Source: Neisseriaceae bacterium TC5R-5
GTDB taxonomy: Bacteria; Pseudomonadota; Gammaproteobacteria; Burkholderiales; Chromobacteriaceae
Assembly: GCA_020830965.2 (NCBI GenBank)
Contig: JACCFC020000005.1
Coordinates: 1-64,000, forward strand
Length of the DNA: 64,000 nucleotides
Reading direction: 5' to 3'
Below are positions 28,983 through 38,019 of this stretch, one piece after another. How positions within the stretch are numbered: the first letter of the stretch is position 1; every line of letters begins with the position of its first letter. The translations under genes were made by a program, and so were the position numbers. The notes below the pieces were generated by a model. That model was not told the DNA's origin. It was given only the letters and a program-made list of their open reading frames with translations, and made no database searches.

Positions 28983-30604
28983 TTTTGCTCTCCCTTACCA
29001 CGGACCAAGGCTTCCGGATGCCGACTCAAATACTCGGCCAAGGCGCGGAAGCTGCGTGCCGTCTCGGATACTTCTTGTGCCGCAGAACGCATATCCTGCT
29101 GCAATGGTGAGTCGGCCTTCAGCGTATGTTGTGCGCTATCCAGCGTTTTCTGTACTTGCTCCAGCACTTTCACCGTCTGTGGCAACACGTTGGCATCCAT
29201 ATTCTTCGTCAACTGCTGCATACTCTCCAGGCTTTGCCGCAGCGCTTTGAGTGAAGCATCGGTCTGCTGGCCAATAGTGTCGAACGGTACTTGGTCGAGG
29301 CGACGGGCAATACGCTGCATTAGACGTTGCAGTTCTTCCAGATCTCCAGGCAGTGTCGGCAACTCGGCAACACCTTTATCAACAGTAATCGGTGCTGGTT
29401 TGGCATCAGGAAAAAAGTCCAAAGCCACATAAAGCTGACCGGTTAGCAGACTGCCAGAACGCAGTTGCGCACGCAGGCCATTGCTTACCAAGCTTTCTAT
29501 CGAAAGCTTTTTGGTAGTGGCTTTATCACCGGATAGGGCATTAATACGGCTAGGATAGGTACGAATATCAACCGTCATATCAAAATCTTTGTGCCCGGCA
29601 TATGCCACACCAATAGCCGATACCTCGCCAATCACAATGCCACGGAAATCTACTGGAGCCCCCACCACTAAGCCGCGCACCGATTGCCGGAATTTCAAAC
29701 GGAATAGCTGCATTTCACTATCAGGATTACGCAAGGCCTTGGTACGGTTTTCGCTGAGCAGAAACACCGCACTGGGAGTAGGCGGCAGCTCTGAGCCATC
29801 CTCTAACGGAGTCTCAAACGAGATACCACCCAAAGCAATGGCCGCCAGCGATTCGGTACTCACCCGCACGCCATCAGCACCAACAGAGAAATCAATGCCG
29901 CTAGCGTGCCAAAAACGGGTATTGCTGCTGACAAAATGGTCATAAGGGGCATTGATAAATACACTGAGGCGCACATCATTGCCGGTGGGCCCTAATTCAT
30001 AACTGATCACCTGCCCCACCGGCACCCGGCGGAAATATACCGGTGAGCCGGTATTTAAGGAGCCCAGGCTATCGGTGCGTAGCAAGAAACGCTTGCCTGG
30101 CAGGTCTGCATTGATAATCGGCGGGATTTCCAAGCCAATAAAATCGGTGCGTCGTTTGGCACTTTTACCCACGTCCAAGCTGATATAGGCGCCGGAAAGC
30201 ACCGTACCTAAACCCGAAATACTACCGCCAGAGATACGTGGCCGTACCACCCAAAAACGGCTATCTTCGACCAGATAGCTATCGACCTTATTACTGAGCT
30301 CTGCGGTCACGATAATGGACTTTCGATCCGGGCTGACCACAATCGATTTCACTTCCCCTACTTCCACATTTTTATAGCGGATACGTGTTTTACCTGCCTC
30401 CAAGCCTTCGGCATTCTGGAAAGACACCGTAATGGTTGGCCCACGCGACAAAATGGCATTAACCGCCAGCCAGCCACCTACCAGCAAGGCAACAATCGGA
30501 ATTAACCATACTAATGATGGCGACCAGCGCCGTTTCTTCAGCGGTACCGCACGCGGCAAATCCGGCTCAACATTAGCCGGCCCTACATTTTGTTCATCAC
30601 TCAT
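28979..30604 (-). CDS. pqiB: PqiB, triple-MCE-domain intermembrane transport protein
   Basis: A 541-residue protein: cytoplasmic tail, one membrane anchor (about 30-50, WLIPIVALLVGGWLAVNAIL), three MCE/MlaD domains and a long C-terminal helical region. The MCE repeats begin TITVSFQNAEGLEAGKTRIR, RTDSLGSLNTGSPVYFRRVP and KFRQSVRGLVVGAPVDFRG, and the C-terminal region (about 410-541) forms the needle in the family. PqiB builds a hexameric conduit across the periplasm for lipids. The ATG at 30604 is preferred over 30610 because the AAGG site abuts the first ATG directly. Overlaps both pqiA and pqiC. Confidence 0.94.
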   Translation of the reverse strand: MSDEQNVGPANVEPDLPRAVPLKKRRWSPSLVWLIPIVALLVGGWLAVNAILSRGPTITVSFQNAEGLEAGKTRIRYKNVEVGEVKSIVVSPDRKSIIVTAELSNKVDSYLVEDSRFWVVRPRISGGSISGLGTVLSGAYISLDVGKSAKRRTDFIGLEIPPIINADLPGKRFLLRTDSLGSLNTGSPVYFRRVPVGQVISYELGPTGNDVRLSVFINAPYDHFVSSNTRFWHASGIDFSVGADGVRVSTESLAAIALGGISFETPLEDGSELPPTPSAVFLLSENRTKALRNPDSEMQLFRLKFRQSVRGLVVGAPVDFRGIVIGEVSAIGVAYAGHKDFDMTVDIRTYPSRINALSGDKATTKKLSIESLVSNGLRAQLRSGSLLTGQLYVALDFFPDAKPAPITVDKGVAELPTLPGDLEELQRLMQRIARRLDQVPFDTIGQQTDASLKALRQSLESMQQLTKNMDANVLPQTVKVLEQVQKTLDSAQHTLKADSPLQQDMRSAAQEVSETARSFRALAEYLSRHPEALVRGKGEQK

Positions 30605-31250
30605 CTTCATCCTTCACCTGATCCCAGATCAGTCTGGGGTCAAAACTCATCGCGGCCAACATGGTCAATACCACTACAGCACCAAAAGCAATCGCACCTG
30701 ACCCGGCTTTGATCACCGCTAACGATTGCCACTGCACTAAAGTCACCATCAAGGCCACCACATAAATATCCAACATCGACCACGGGCCGATGATTTCCAC
30801 CAAACGGTATAAACGGGTGCGCTGTTGCGGTGCCCAAGCAGAGCCACATTGCACCGTAAACAACAGTAGCAACAAAGCCAGTATTTTCAATAAAGGCACC
30901 AGTACACTGGCAGTAAAGACGACCACTGCCAGCGGCCAGGAGCCGCTTTTCCACAAATACACTACCCCGCTCATAATGGTGTCGCGTTGCGAGCCCATAA
31001 AGGAGCTGGTCTGCATGATGGGGAATAAATTGGCGGGGATGTAACACACCAGGGCCGCCAGCAATAAAGCCCATGCGCGCTGCAGGCTGTTTGGCTTACG
31101 CACATGTAACCACGCATGGCAGCGGGGGCAGGCGGCCGTTTCCTCGCTTTCTGGTGCGCGACACAAGAGCCCGCAAGCATGACAGCGCCACAGGCCCGCT
31201 GCCGCCGCTGAGCCTACTCGATAGGACGGCATCGCTGATAACACTCCCAT
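30597..31250 (-). CDS. pqiA: PqiA-like inner-membrane protein, second half
   Basis: A 217-residue protein equivalent to the C-terminal half of E. coli PqiA. It has an N-terminal zinc-ribbon-like pair LWRCHACGLLC and AACPRCHAWLH, then four membrane helices with PANLFPIMQTSSFMGSQRDT, SVLVPLLKILAL and GPWSMLDIYVVALMVTLVQ. The last motif is the conserved PqiA signature. It belongs to the inner-membrane part of the lipid transporter. It overlaps the preceding pqiA half by 37 bp (19 bp if the ATG at 31232 is used) and ends overlapping pqiB. In this genome the two halves of PqiA are separate genes, a common arrangement in betaproteobacteria. Confidence 0.9.
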   Translation of the reverse strand: MGVLSAMPSYRVGSAAAAGLWRCHACGLLCRAPESEETAACPRCHAWLHVRKPNSLQRAWALLLAALVCYIPANLFPIMQTSSFMGSQRDTIMSGVVYLWKSGSWPLAVVVFTASVLVPLLKILALLLLLFTVQCGSAWAPQQRTRLYRLVEIIGPWSMLDIYVVALMVTLVQWQSLAVIKAGSGAIAFGAVVVLTMLAAMSFDPRLIWDQVKDEDE

Positions 31251-31843
31251 AAGTCTTCTGGCTTAAAAACACAGGCATTGGCTGCCATCAAAATAATCAA
31301 GGCAAATAAGGCCCACAAGCCCACGCCAGGATGTACCGTTGCCAGCCCCACCAGCTTGACCAGTGACACCAGAATACCCATCAGAAATACCTCGACCATG
31401 CACCAAGGGCGCACCATCGCCTTGAAACGGATAATCGCGGGGAAGCCCGGCGGCATCCAGCCAAAAAACAAGGGCAAGCGCACATACAAAATGCTGCCTA
31501 GTTCTAAGGCCGGCATAATAATGCCGGTCATCAAGACCAGCAAGGCGACAAACAGCATGCCTTGCTGCTCGAGCGATAGGGCTGTTTGCCACAAAGTCGC
31601 GGTACTGCGGATACCAGCCACCTCCAAAGTGAGCACCGGAAATAGATTAGCCAGCACAAATACCATCACGCCAGCCAATGACAAGGCCAGCGGCAATTCT
31701 GCCCGCTGTTCACCTTGATGATGAACATGGGCGCCACAGCAAGGGCAGCAGAGTTCACCATCCACACCGTCAGGTAATGCCAGCAGTAAGTCACAATCGT
31801 GGCAAGCCGTCAGCTTGCCCGTTCTGGCAGTAAGAGTAGCCAA
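31214..31843 (-). CDS. pqiA: PqiA-like inner-membrane protein, first half
   Basis: A 209-residue protein matching the N-terminal half of PqiA: a cytoplasmic zinc-ribbon-like CHDCDLLL and CCPCCGAHVHH, then four membrane helices with ANLFPVLTLEVAGIRSTATL, MPALELGSILYVRLPLF and RPWCMVEVFLMGILVSLVKL. Translation probably starts at a TTG (31843), which has GAGG seven bases upstream; no suitable ATG is near. First gene of pqiA-pqiA-pqiB-pqiC. The family is induced by paraquat in E. coli through SoxRS, but no SoxS site was identified here. Confidence 0.88.
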   Translation of the reverse strand: MATLTARTGKLTACHDCDLLLALPDGVDGELCCPCCGAHVHHQGEQRAELPLALSLAGVMVFVLANLFPVLTLEVAGIRSTATLWQTALSLEQQGMLFVALLVLMTGIIMPALELGSILYVRLPLFFGWMPPGFPAIIRFKAMVRPWCMVEVFLMGILVSLVKLVGLATVHPGVGLWALFALIILMAANACVFKPEDLWECYQRCRPIE

Positions 31844-32205
31844 TTCAATACCTCAAACCTACAGGGAAACAATCGAAATATAGCGGGTTTAGCCAAGTGA
31901 GTACGCTACAACAGGAGAAACAAGAGAACATATTCCAGAATAAATATTTGACGTTGACCGACGCATGATAAACGACAAGTAGTGAGAGTTCAAAACCACC
32001 AAGTTAAATCGTTTGCCGCAAACGCAGCGATGCCAAGCAAATCATCAATTACTACCACCTTAACCAAATTGTCATCTATTTTTCTTACGATAGCACTCTA
32101 CTGTGAGCAATCTGTCTGCAGTTTGCTGTGCTTGATACATCATAACCCTAAGCCTATTCATTATCGAAATAAGCAAATACCATACATTACCGAGGAATCA
32201 CCACT
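31844..32205. other. Intergenic region between divergent pqiA and the PhoX-like gene
   Basis: No gene is apparent. It is AT-rich and must hold both promoters. TTGTCATC at about 32069 recalls half a Pho box, but a second half at the right distance is not convincing, so regulation by phosphate cannot be claimed. Confidence 0.3.
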
Positions 32206-34209
32206 ATGCCTAACACAACCAGTCTTAGCCGTCGTCATGCGATGAAACTACTAGCCGGTGCCCCCATGCTACCACTGGCAGCCACTGCTTCCAGCTTGCT
32301 GCTGGCTAGCTGTGGCAGTGATGCCGCCAGTAGCACAGGTGGCAACAATAACAATCTTGCGGCGTTAAAATTCGAATCAGCCACCTTCACTGGCATGCCG
32401 GCCCCCACTCTGACCAACCCTGCCGCCATGGCCACAACGACTGTAGGTTCCAGCTTGGCCGTGAAGTTCAGCTCCGGCCAACAGCAAACTTACGCACTGG
32501 GCTACCAGGCTTTTTTCATCACCGGTGATCTGGTGCCGGATGGCAAGGGGGGTACCGTTCTCAGTGGTGGCTATTTTGATATCAATAATCAGCCTATTCT
32601 TGACACCACTTTACCCAGCAAAACGCGTCAGTTTTTTTCTGATGCCCCTGACGGTACTTCCTTGCTAAAAATAGATGGCGCCAAGGTGGATGGCGTAAAG
32701 GGCAATACGGTGTTTGCCGTTGTGCAATTTGAATACACCACGCTGGCGCAAGATGGAAAAACCGGTATGTATGGCAAACTGCCCTCACCCATCGCCGTGC
32801 TGACGCTGGATCAAGATCCGGCCACTGGCAAGCTGTCTCTGGTTAAATACCATAATGTCGACACCTCAGCCGTACATGGCTTATGGATTACCTGTGGCGC
32901 CAGCCTGTCGCCATGGAATACCCACTTATCCAGTGAAGAGTATGAACCGGATGCGTTTAATGCGCCCACCGATGTCATGTTCCAAGCCTATAGTAAAAAT
33001 TTGTATGGCAACGCAAACACAGCCAAAGCCTATCACTACGGCCATATGCCGGAAGTCACTGTCAATCCGGATGGTAGTGGTAGCATCAAAAAACATTACT
33101 GCATGGGCCGTATTTCACATGAACTGGTACAGGTGATGCCAGATCAACGCACTGCACTCATGGGGGATGATGCTACCAATGGCGGCCTCTTCGTTTTTGT
33201 CGCTGACAAAGCGCAAGACCTGTCTGCCGGTACCCTCTATGTCGCTAAAATAGCGGCAGACCCCGCACTTGATCTTGACCCGAGCAAGCCAGCCGTAACT
33301 CTAAGCTGGATCAAACTGGGCCATGCCAACAGCGATGAAATCAAAGCACTGGCCGACACCTTACAACCCAGCGATATTCTCACTCGCGTGACCACTAACC
33401 CTAATGACCCCAGCTATACTGCTATTGCTATCAGCGGCAAGAAGGAATGGATAAAAATTAAACCAGGTATGGAAAAAGCAGCCGCTTTCTTGGAAACCCA
33501 CCGCTATGCCGCCTATGTAGGTGCCAGCATGGGCTTCACCAAACTGGAAGGCACCACCGTCAATATCAAGGATAAAATCGCCTACTCGGCTTTACAGAAT
33601 GTTGAAGGTTCAATGGTGACCGGCAATGCTGCCAATGTGCCAGGTAATGGGATATCAGTTGCCAAGGAAATCAAGGCTGGTGCGATACTGGCGCACACTC
33701 TGACCGGAGGCCTACAGGATAGCAGCGGTGCGCCCATCGATAGCGACTGGATGCCTAGTGCAAGTCATACCTTGCTGCTAGGTCAAGATTACCGTGACAG
33801 CACTGGTGCATTAATGGGCGACGCGCTAGGCAATACCGCTAACCCGGATTACATTGCCAACCCGGACAATCTGAAATTCTCAGAAACTATGCGCACTTTG
33901 TTTATCGGCGAAGACAGCAGTCAGCACGTTAACAACTTCCTGTGGGCCTACAATGTTGACACGCAGCAGCTGTCGCGCTTGATGTCAGTTCCTGCTGGTG
34001 GTGAATCTACCGGTTTGCATGCTGTGGATCAAATTAATGGCTGGACTTACATCATGAGTAACTTCCAACATGCAGGTGATTGGGGCGGCATACACAATAA
34101 CGTCAAAAACACTCTAAATGTTTACATACAAAACAACTACAAAGGCGGTTATGGTGCAGCAGTAGGCTACCTTACTGGTAATCCCACTCAACCTAAGCTA
34201 AGTTCTTAA
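32206..34209 (+). CDS. PhoX-like phosphatase (DUF839), exported lipoprotein
   Basis: A 667-residue exported protein. The N-terminus has a twin-arginine motif (SLSRRHAMKLL), a hydrophobic stretch and the lipobox LLLASCGS, suggesting Tat export and lipidation. The mature part contains WITCGASLSPWNTHLSSEEY near residue 225, a PhoX/DUF839 hallmark around the Ca/Fe site, and later GRISHELVQVMPDQRTALMG and FIGEDSSQHVNNFLWAYN. PhoX enzymes are periplasmic, calcium- and iron-dependent phosphomonoesterases, but DUF839 relatives exist with unproven activity. It stands alone with GAGG before the ATG and a strong terminator behind. Confidence 0.85.
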   Translation: MPNTTSLSRRHAMKLLAGAPMLPLAATASSLLLASCGSDAASSTGGNNNNLAALKFESATFTGMPAPTLTNPAAMATTTVGSSLAVKFSSGQQQTYALGYQAFFITGDLVPDGKGGTVLSGGYFDINNQPILDTTLPSKTRQFFSDAPDGTSLLKIDGAKVDGVKGNTVFAVVQFEYTTLAQDGKTGMYGKLPSPIAVLTLDQDPATGKLSLVKYHNVDTSAVHGLWITCGASLSPWNTHLSSEEYEPDAFNAPTDVMFQAYSKNLYGNANTAKAYHYGHMPEVTVNPDGSGSIKKHYCMGRISHELVQVMPDQRTALMGDDATNGGLFVFVADKAQDLSAGTLYVAKIAADPALDLDPSKPAVTLSWIKLGHANSDEIKALADTLQPSDILTRVTTNPNDPSYTAIAISGKKEWIKIKPGMEKAAAFLETHRYAAYVGASMGFTKLEGTTVNIKDKIAYSALQNVEGSMVTGNAANVPGNGISVAKEIKAGAILAHTLTGGLQDSSGAPIDSDWMPSASHTLLLGQDYRDSTGALMGDALGNTANPDYIANPDNLKFSETMRTLFIGEDSSQHVNNFLWAYNVDTQQLSRLMSVPAGGESTGLHAVDQINGWTYIMSNFQHAGDWGGIHNNVKNTLNVYIQNNYKGGYGAAVGYLTGNPTQPKLSS

Positions 34210-34232
34210 CACCCTCGAGTGCTGATACCAGT

Positions 34233-34268
34233 AAACAGCCACGCCCATTTCGTCGCGTGGCTGTTTTT
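34233..34268 (+). terminator. Rho-independent terminator after the PhoX-like gene
   Basis: A perfect 12-bp stem (34233-34244 with 34255-34266) is followed by TTTTTG on the plus strand. It lies between the convergent PhoX-like and permease genes and could serve both. Confidence 0.88.
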
Positions 34269-34274
34269 GTCACT

Positions 34275-35042
34275 TTAATTTGCCTGTAAGGTATCCCAGC
34301 CCAACTTGCTAATCAGCGTTACCGTCAGCAATAAGAACAGTATCCGGATAAAGCCAGTACCATTTTTGATGGCCAGATGACTCCCCACTATCGCCCCGGC
34401 AATATTGCAGGCGGCCATTGGCAGCGCATATTGAAACAACACATTACCGCTTGGGATAAAAAACAATAATGCAGCAACATTGGTCGTCAAGTTTACGACC
34501 TTGGCCGATGCCGACGCATGCAGGAAATCAAAGGCAAAACAACGTACAAACAGGAACATCAAGAAGCTGCCGGTTCCTGGGCCAAACAAACCATCATAAA
34601 AACCAATAGCCCCACCAATTAAGGCCCCCAACGCTATCTCGCGCCGACCAATCGCTACTGGTTTATGTAGCTTGCCCAAATCCTTTTTCCATAAGGTATA
34701 GATCAACATCACGATCAGCATCAGCAGCACCAGCGGACGCAATACCGCTTTGTCGATAATGGATACCGTCGCAGCACCAGCAATGGATAGAAAAAATGCC
34801 GTCAGCGCCGCCGGCAGCACTAGGCGCCATGGAATCTTCACCCGTCGTAAATAACTGCGTGTTGCTGACAAGGTACCCATCGCGGATGCCATTTTATTGG
34901 TACCGAATAAGGTAGCCGGTGCCAGCTGTGGCAAAGCACTAAACAGCGCGGGAATCTGAATCAGCCCACCGCCACCTACTGCGGCATCGACCAAACCGGC
35001 AACAAAAGCCATCACACACAAAAAACCAAGCGTTAAGAACAT
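34275..35042 (-). CDS. TSUP (TauE/SafE) family permease
   Basis: A 255-residue integral membrane protein with about eight helices. It opens GFLCVMAFVAGLVDAAVGGG and GLIQIPALF, with a second similar GALIGGAIGFYDGLFGPGTG block in the middle. The repeated glycine-rich blocks are the TauE/SafE (DUF81) hallmark. Members export or import sulfite, sulfonates or other small anions. The substrate cannot be assigned, and no sulfur genes are adjacent. It ends 8 bp from a strong terminator shared with the PhoX-like gene. Confidence 0.9.
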   Translation of the reverse strand: MFLTLGFLCVMAFVAGLVDAAVGGGGLIQIPALFSALPQLAPATLFGTNKMASAMGTLSATRSYLRRVKIPWRLVLPAALTAFFLSIAGAATVSIIDKAVLRPLVLLMLIVMLIYTLWKKDLGKLHKPVAIGRREIALGALIGGAIGFYDGLFGPGTGSFLMFLFVRCFAFDFLHASASAKVVNLTTNVAALLFFIPSGNVLFQYALPMAACNIAGAIVGSHLAIKNGTGFIRILFLLLTVTLISKLGWDTLQAN

Positions 35043-35185
35043 CGCCCCCTCGTCTCACTAAGTAGCTATCGATCTTTTGTCGACAAAGTCGCTACGCTAG
35101 CACACGCGCGGCCAAATGATGAAACTGCCTTTTTCAGGCAAGGTTTAGTACAATCCGCTACCTTCTATCTCGCTAAAGGTTGTTC

Positions 35186-35527
35186 ATGAGCACTTTTCCT
35201 CCCTGCCCCCAATGTAGTTCGGAATACACCTATCAAGATAATGATCAGTTCGTCTGCCCGGAATGCGGACACGAATGGTCGCCCAATAGCAGTAAAGAAG
35301 CGGTGGAACAAGAAAAAACGGTCCGTGATGCGCATGGCAATGTACTGCAAGATGGTGACAGTGTTACCGTGATCAAAGACCTTAAAGTCAAAGGCTCATC
35401 ACTAGTGGTAAAGGTCGGCACCAAGGTTAAAGGCATTCGCTTGGTTGAAGGGGATCACGATATTGATTGTAAAATCGAAGGTATCGGGGCAATGCAGTTG
35501 AAATCGGAATTTGTCAAAAAAGCCTGA
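35186..35527 (+). CDS. PhnA/YjdM zinc-ribbon protein
   Basis: A 113-residue protein starting [21 protein letters not shown] small zinc ribbon (CPQC...CPEC) at about residues 7-30 is followed by the PhnA domain with [40 protein letters not shown] and [10 protein letters not shown]. Despite the historical name (alkylphosphonate utilisation protein PhnA) most homologues have no demonstrated phosphonate function; in E. coli the gene is yjdM. The open frame has a TTG two codons earlier, but the ATG at 35186 with AAAGG upstream is taken. Monocistronic. Confidence 0.93.
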   Translation: MSTFPPCPQCSSEYTYQDNDQFVCPECGHEWSPNSSKEAVEQEKTVRDAHGNVLQDGDSVTVIKDLKVKGSSLVVKVGTKVKGIRLVEGDHDIDCKIEGIGAMQLKSEFVKKA

Positions 35528-35590
35528 TGATATGTTGGTAAGCAGCCCTCCGCTCTCTCTGGCCATCCAGCAGGGGGAGGACTGCCATCA

Positions 35591-35995
35591 TCAACGGTGC
35601 AACTCGCCAGAGGCTTCTGGCTGATAAGTGACGTCCAACACCGTCAGATGAATGCTACCTGCCGGGGTTGGCCACTCTATGCTTTGTCCGATGGACAAAC
35701 CCAACAAAGCGGCCCCGATCGGAGCCAATACCGATATTTTGCCTTCATCACTATTTGCTTCACGCGGATAAACCAGGGTGAGCTGCTTTTCCTGAGTATC
35801 GGCCAGTCGAACCCGAGCCGTACTATTCATCGTGATAATGCCAGCAGGCATCATATCGGGCTCCACGACATCAGCGCGTTCTAACTCTGCCTCAAGTGCA
35901 GCGGCGGTGGGGTGGCTGCTTTCGCACTCCTCAAGCAGCGCGGCAAGACGCTCATAGTCCAAAGAGGAAACCGTAATTGCCGGGCTTGTTGACAT
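35591..35995 (-). CDS. rnk: Regulator of nucleoside diphosphate kinase (Rnk), GreA/GreB C-terminal-like
   Basis: A 134-residue protein with a helical N-terminus and a GreA/GreB-type FKBP-like C-terminal domain: MNSTARVRLADTQEKQLTLV, then YPREANSDEGKISVLAPIGA and LLGLSIGQSIEWPTPAG. Rnk lacks the long GreA coiled coil and binds RNA polymerase without cleaving transcripts; in Pseudomonas and E. coli it affects NDP kinase and GTP pools. The longer frame adds 15 codons, but AAGGAG stands before the ATG at 35995. Monocistronic; a hairpin terminator lies upstream of it, at 36055. Confidence 0.9.
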   Translation of the reverse strand: MSTSPAITVSSLDYERLAALLEECESSHPTAAALEAELERADVVEPDMMPAGIITMNSTARVRLADTQEKQLTLVYPREANSDEGKISVLAPIGAALLGLSIGQSIEWPTPAGSIHLTVLDVTYQPEASGELHR

Positions 35996-36054
35996 AGATA
36001 ACTCCTTACAGATAGACAAAGGGCACCGCAGGGTGCCCAATGGTGTCTTGCGTG

Positions 36055-36092
36055 ATAAAAGCCGCCAACAAAACAGATAAAATGTTGGCGGC
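36055..36092 (-). terminator. Rho-independent terminator of the flagellin gene
   Basis: GCCGCCAACA (36061-36070) and TGTTGGCGGC (36083-36092) form a perfect 10-bp stem followed on the minus strand by TTTTATC. It lies 100 bp past the flagellin stop and also protects rnk. Confidence 0.85.
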
Positions 36093-36193
36093 TCTTTTAT
36101 GTAATGGCTGATAATAAAGGATAGTCAGCACGACTAACAAGGCATAGCTGAAAATTATCCATGATACCTGTACAGAATACAGGTTTTTACTCC

Positions 36194-37054
36194 CTACCCA
36201 CCTAATAAAGTCACTGCAGATCTAGGTAATATATTGGCCTGAGCTTGCGTTGCAAGACCTGCCTGCCCCAAAATCTGCTGCGTGGCGAGCCGCGCACTAG
36301 CAGCAGCAAAATCGGTATCACTGATACGACTATTAGCCGCTGCCGTGTCCAAAGAAGAAGTTTGTAGATTATCAATAGTGGCCTCAAAACGACCGGCAAT
36401 GGCACCAAGCGTCGCACGGTTATTAGTCAGCGTACTCAAGTCCTGCCCAATACTTTGCTGCGCGCTCAATGCATTAGCAGGTGTGCTGATATCTATCGTG
36501 CCAGTAGCTGATAAGTTGGAATTGTATCCATTCAAACCACCATTGGCAGGAGTTGCACTCAGATTGAGACCCGGAACAGTCACCTGATTATTTGCCGTAC
36601 CGTTGGGCCCAATCTGAAAAGTCGTGGCATTACCACCAGACAGCAGGGGCACGCCATTAAATTCCGTACTTTGTACAATAGCGGAATTAGCCTGAGTCAA
36701 CTGATCCACCTGTTGCTGCAAAGCTTGACGATTACTCGAGTTAAACGCCCCATTGCCCGCCTGTACAGCCAAATCCTGAATTTGCTGGCTATTGCTTTGT
36801 AGTTGACTAAGCGCACCATCAGCCGTTTGCACCAAGGAAATACCATCACCAGCATTATTAGCCGCCTGATTATTAGCGCTAATTTGTGCTCGTAACTGCT
36901 CAGAAATCGCACTACTAGCCGGGTTATTCGCTGCGTTGCTAAGCGTTGTACCCGAAGATAAGGCGGCCAGTGCCTGTTCAACGGCTTTCTGGGTTTTATT
37001 AAGCTGATTCTGACCTTGTAATGCAGCCAGATTACTATTGATGGTTAATGCCAT
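36194..37054 (-). CDS. fliC: Flagellin
   Basis: A 286-residue flagellin. The conserved N-terminal D0/D1 part is MALTINSNLAALQGQNQLNK with EQLRAQISANNQAANNAGDG and SLVQTADGALSQLQSNSQQI. The C-terminal D1/D0 part is DTDFAAASARLATQQILGQA followed by a QANILPRSAVTLLGG end. The central part is short (about 120 residues), so the filament surface domains are minimal. The frame extends eight codons upstream, but GGGAGAG precedes the ATG at 37054. It stands alone here with its own terminator; other flagellar genes must lie elsewhere. No convincing sigma28 promoter was found. Confidence 0.96.
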   Translation of the reverse strand: MALTINSNLAALQGQNQLNKTQKAVEQALAALSSGTTLSNAANNPASSAISEQLRAQISANNQAANNAGDGISLVQTADGALSQLQSNSQQIQDLAVQAGNGAFNSSNRQALQQQVDQLTQANSAIVQSTEFNGVPLLSGGNATTFQIGPNGTANNQVTVPGLNLSATPANGGLNGYNSNLSATGTIDISTPANALSAQQSIGQDLSTLTNNRATLGAIAGRFEATIDNLQTSSLDTAAANSRISDTDFAAASARLATQQILGQAGLATQAQANILPRSAVTLLGG

Positions 37055-37137
37055 TTTGCTCTCCCGATTTAATGGCAAAAATGCACAGAACTATCTTTGT
37101 AGTTTAGACAATAGCCACCTTTAGCAACAGGCTAGTT

Positions 37138-37938
37138 TTATCCTTTACTGGCTGGTTTAGCTGGCGTTCCAGCCGACTGTGTCATAATTTCGTAGCCGCT
37201 ATCCGTCACTAAAACAGTGTGCTCCCACTGAGCAGATAAACTGCGATCCTTGGTCACAACCGTCCAACCATCACCCAGCATGCGCAAGTGACGCTTTCCC
37301 TGGTTAATCATCGGTTCGATAGTAAAAATCATGCCGGCTTGTAGCTCCAGTCCGGTGCCAGGACGGCCGTAATGCACAACCTGTGGCTCTTCATGAAATT
37401 TTTTACCAATCCCATGACCACAAAACTCCTGCACCACGCTATAACCTGAATTTTCCGCTAGTTGCTGGATGGCGTAACCGATATCACCTAACTTGGCACC
37501 GGGCTTCACTTTTTCTATCCCGCGCCACATGCACTCATAAGTAATACGACACAAGCGGCGCGCATGCTCGCTGACCTCACCGATATAAAACATACGACTG
37601 GTATCACCATGGTAGCCATCCTTGATAACCGTCACATCCACATTAAGGATGTCACCATTTTTCAGGGCCTTCTCATTAGGGATACCATGGCAAATGACAT
37701 GATTAACCGAAGTGCAGACTGATTTTGGGTAAGGAATATGGCCATCAGGCGCATAGTTAAGCGGCGCAGGAATAGTTCCTTGCTGGTTAACCATATAATC
37801 ATGACAAAGCTTATCGATGGCTTCGGTCGTTACACCCGGCTTAATGAATGGGGTGATGTAATCCAAAACTTCGGCCGCCAAACGGCCTGCAATGCGCATT
37901 TTTTCAATATCCTGCGCGTTTTTTAGTTGAATGCTCAT
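37138..37938 (-). CDS. map: Type I methionine aminopeptidase
   Basis: Map removes the initiator methionine from nascent proteins in the cytosol. The 266-residue protein has the type I fold. The metal ligands lie in ILNVDVTVIKDGYHGDTSRM (two Asp), CGHGIGKKFHEEP (His), FTIEPMINQG (Glu) and SAQWEHTVLV (Glu), and the substrate-side His is in NHVICHGIPN. No N-terminal zinc finger is present. The length is typical. It stands alone upstream of flagellin on the same strand; the 83-bp gap between them carries no terminator. Confidence 0.97.
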   Translation of the reverse strand: MSIQLKNAQDIEKMRIAGRLAAEVLDYITPFIKPGVTTEAIDKLCHDYMVNQQGTIPAPLNYAPDGHIPYPKSVCTSVNHVICHGIPNEKALKNGDILNVDVTVIKDGYHGDTSRMFYIGEVSEHARRLCRITYECMWRGIEKVKPGAKLGDIGYAIQQLAENSGYSVVQEFCGHGIGKKFHEEPQVVHYGRPGTGLELQAGMIFTIEPMINQGKRHLRMLGDGWTVVTKDRSLSAQWEHTVLVTDSGYEIMTQSAGTPAKPASKG

Positions 37939-38019
37939 AAAATAGTTTCTATTGAATTTGGTTAGGTTATGAGATGTAATCTTAGTAAATCAACTGTTTA
38001 GACTTGGTAAGCAGTATGG

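Noticed and set aside
31844-32205. Pho box before the PhoX-like gene
   Set aside because: Only one half-site-like TTGTCATC was seen, with no second half at the right spacing.
37055-37137. Sigma28 promoter for flagellin
   Set aside because: A TAAAG is present, but no GCCGATAA-like -10 occurs at the required distance.
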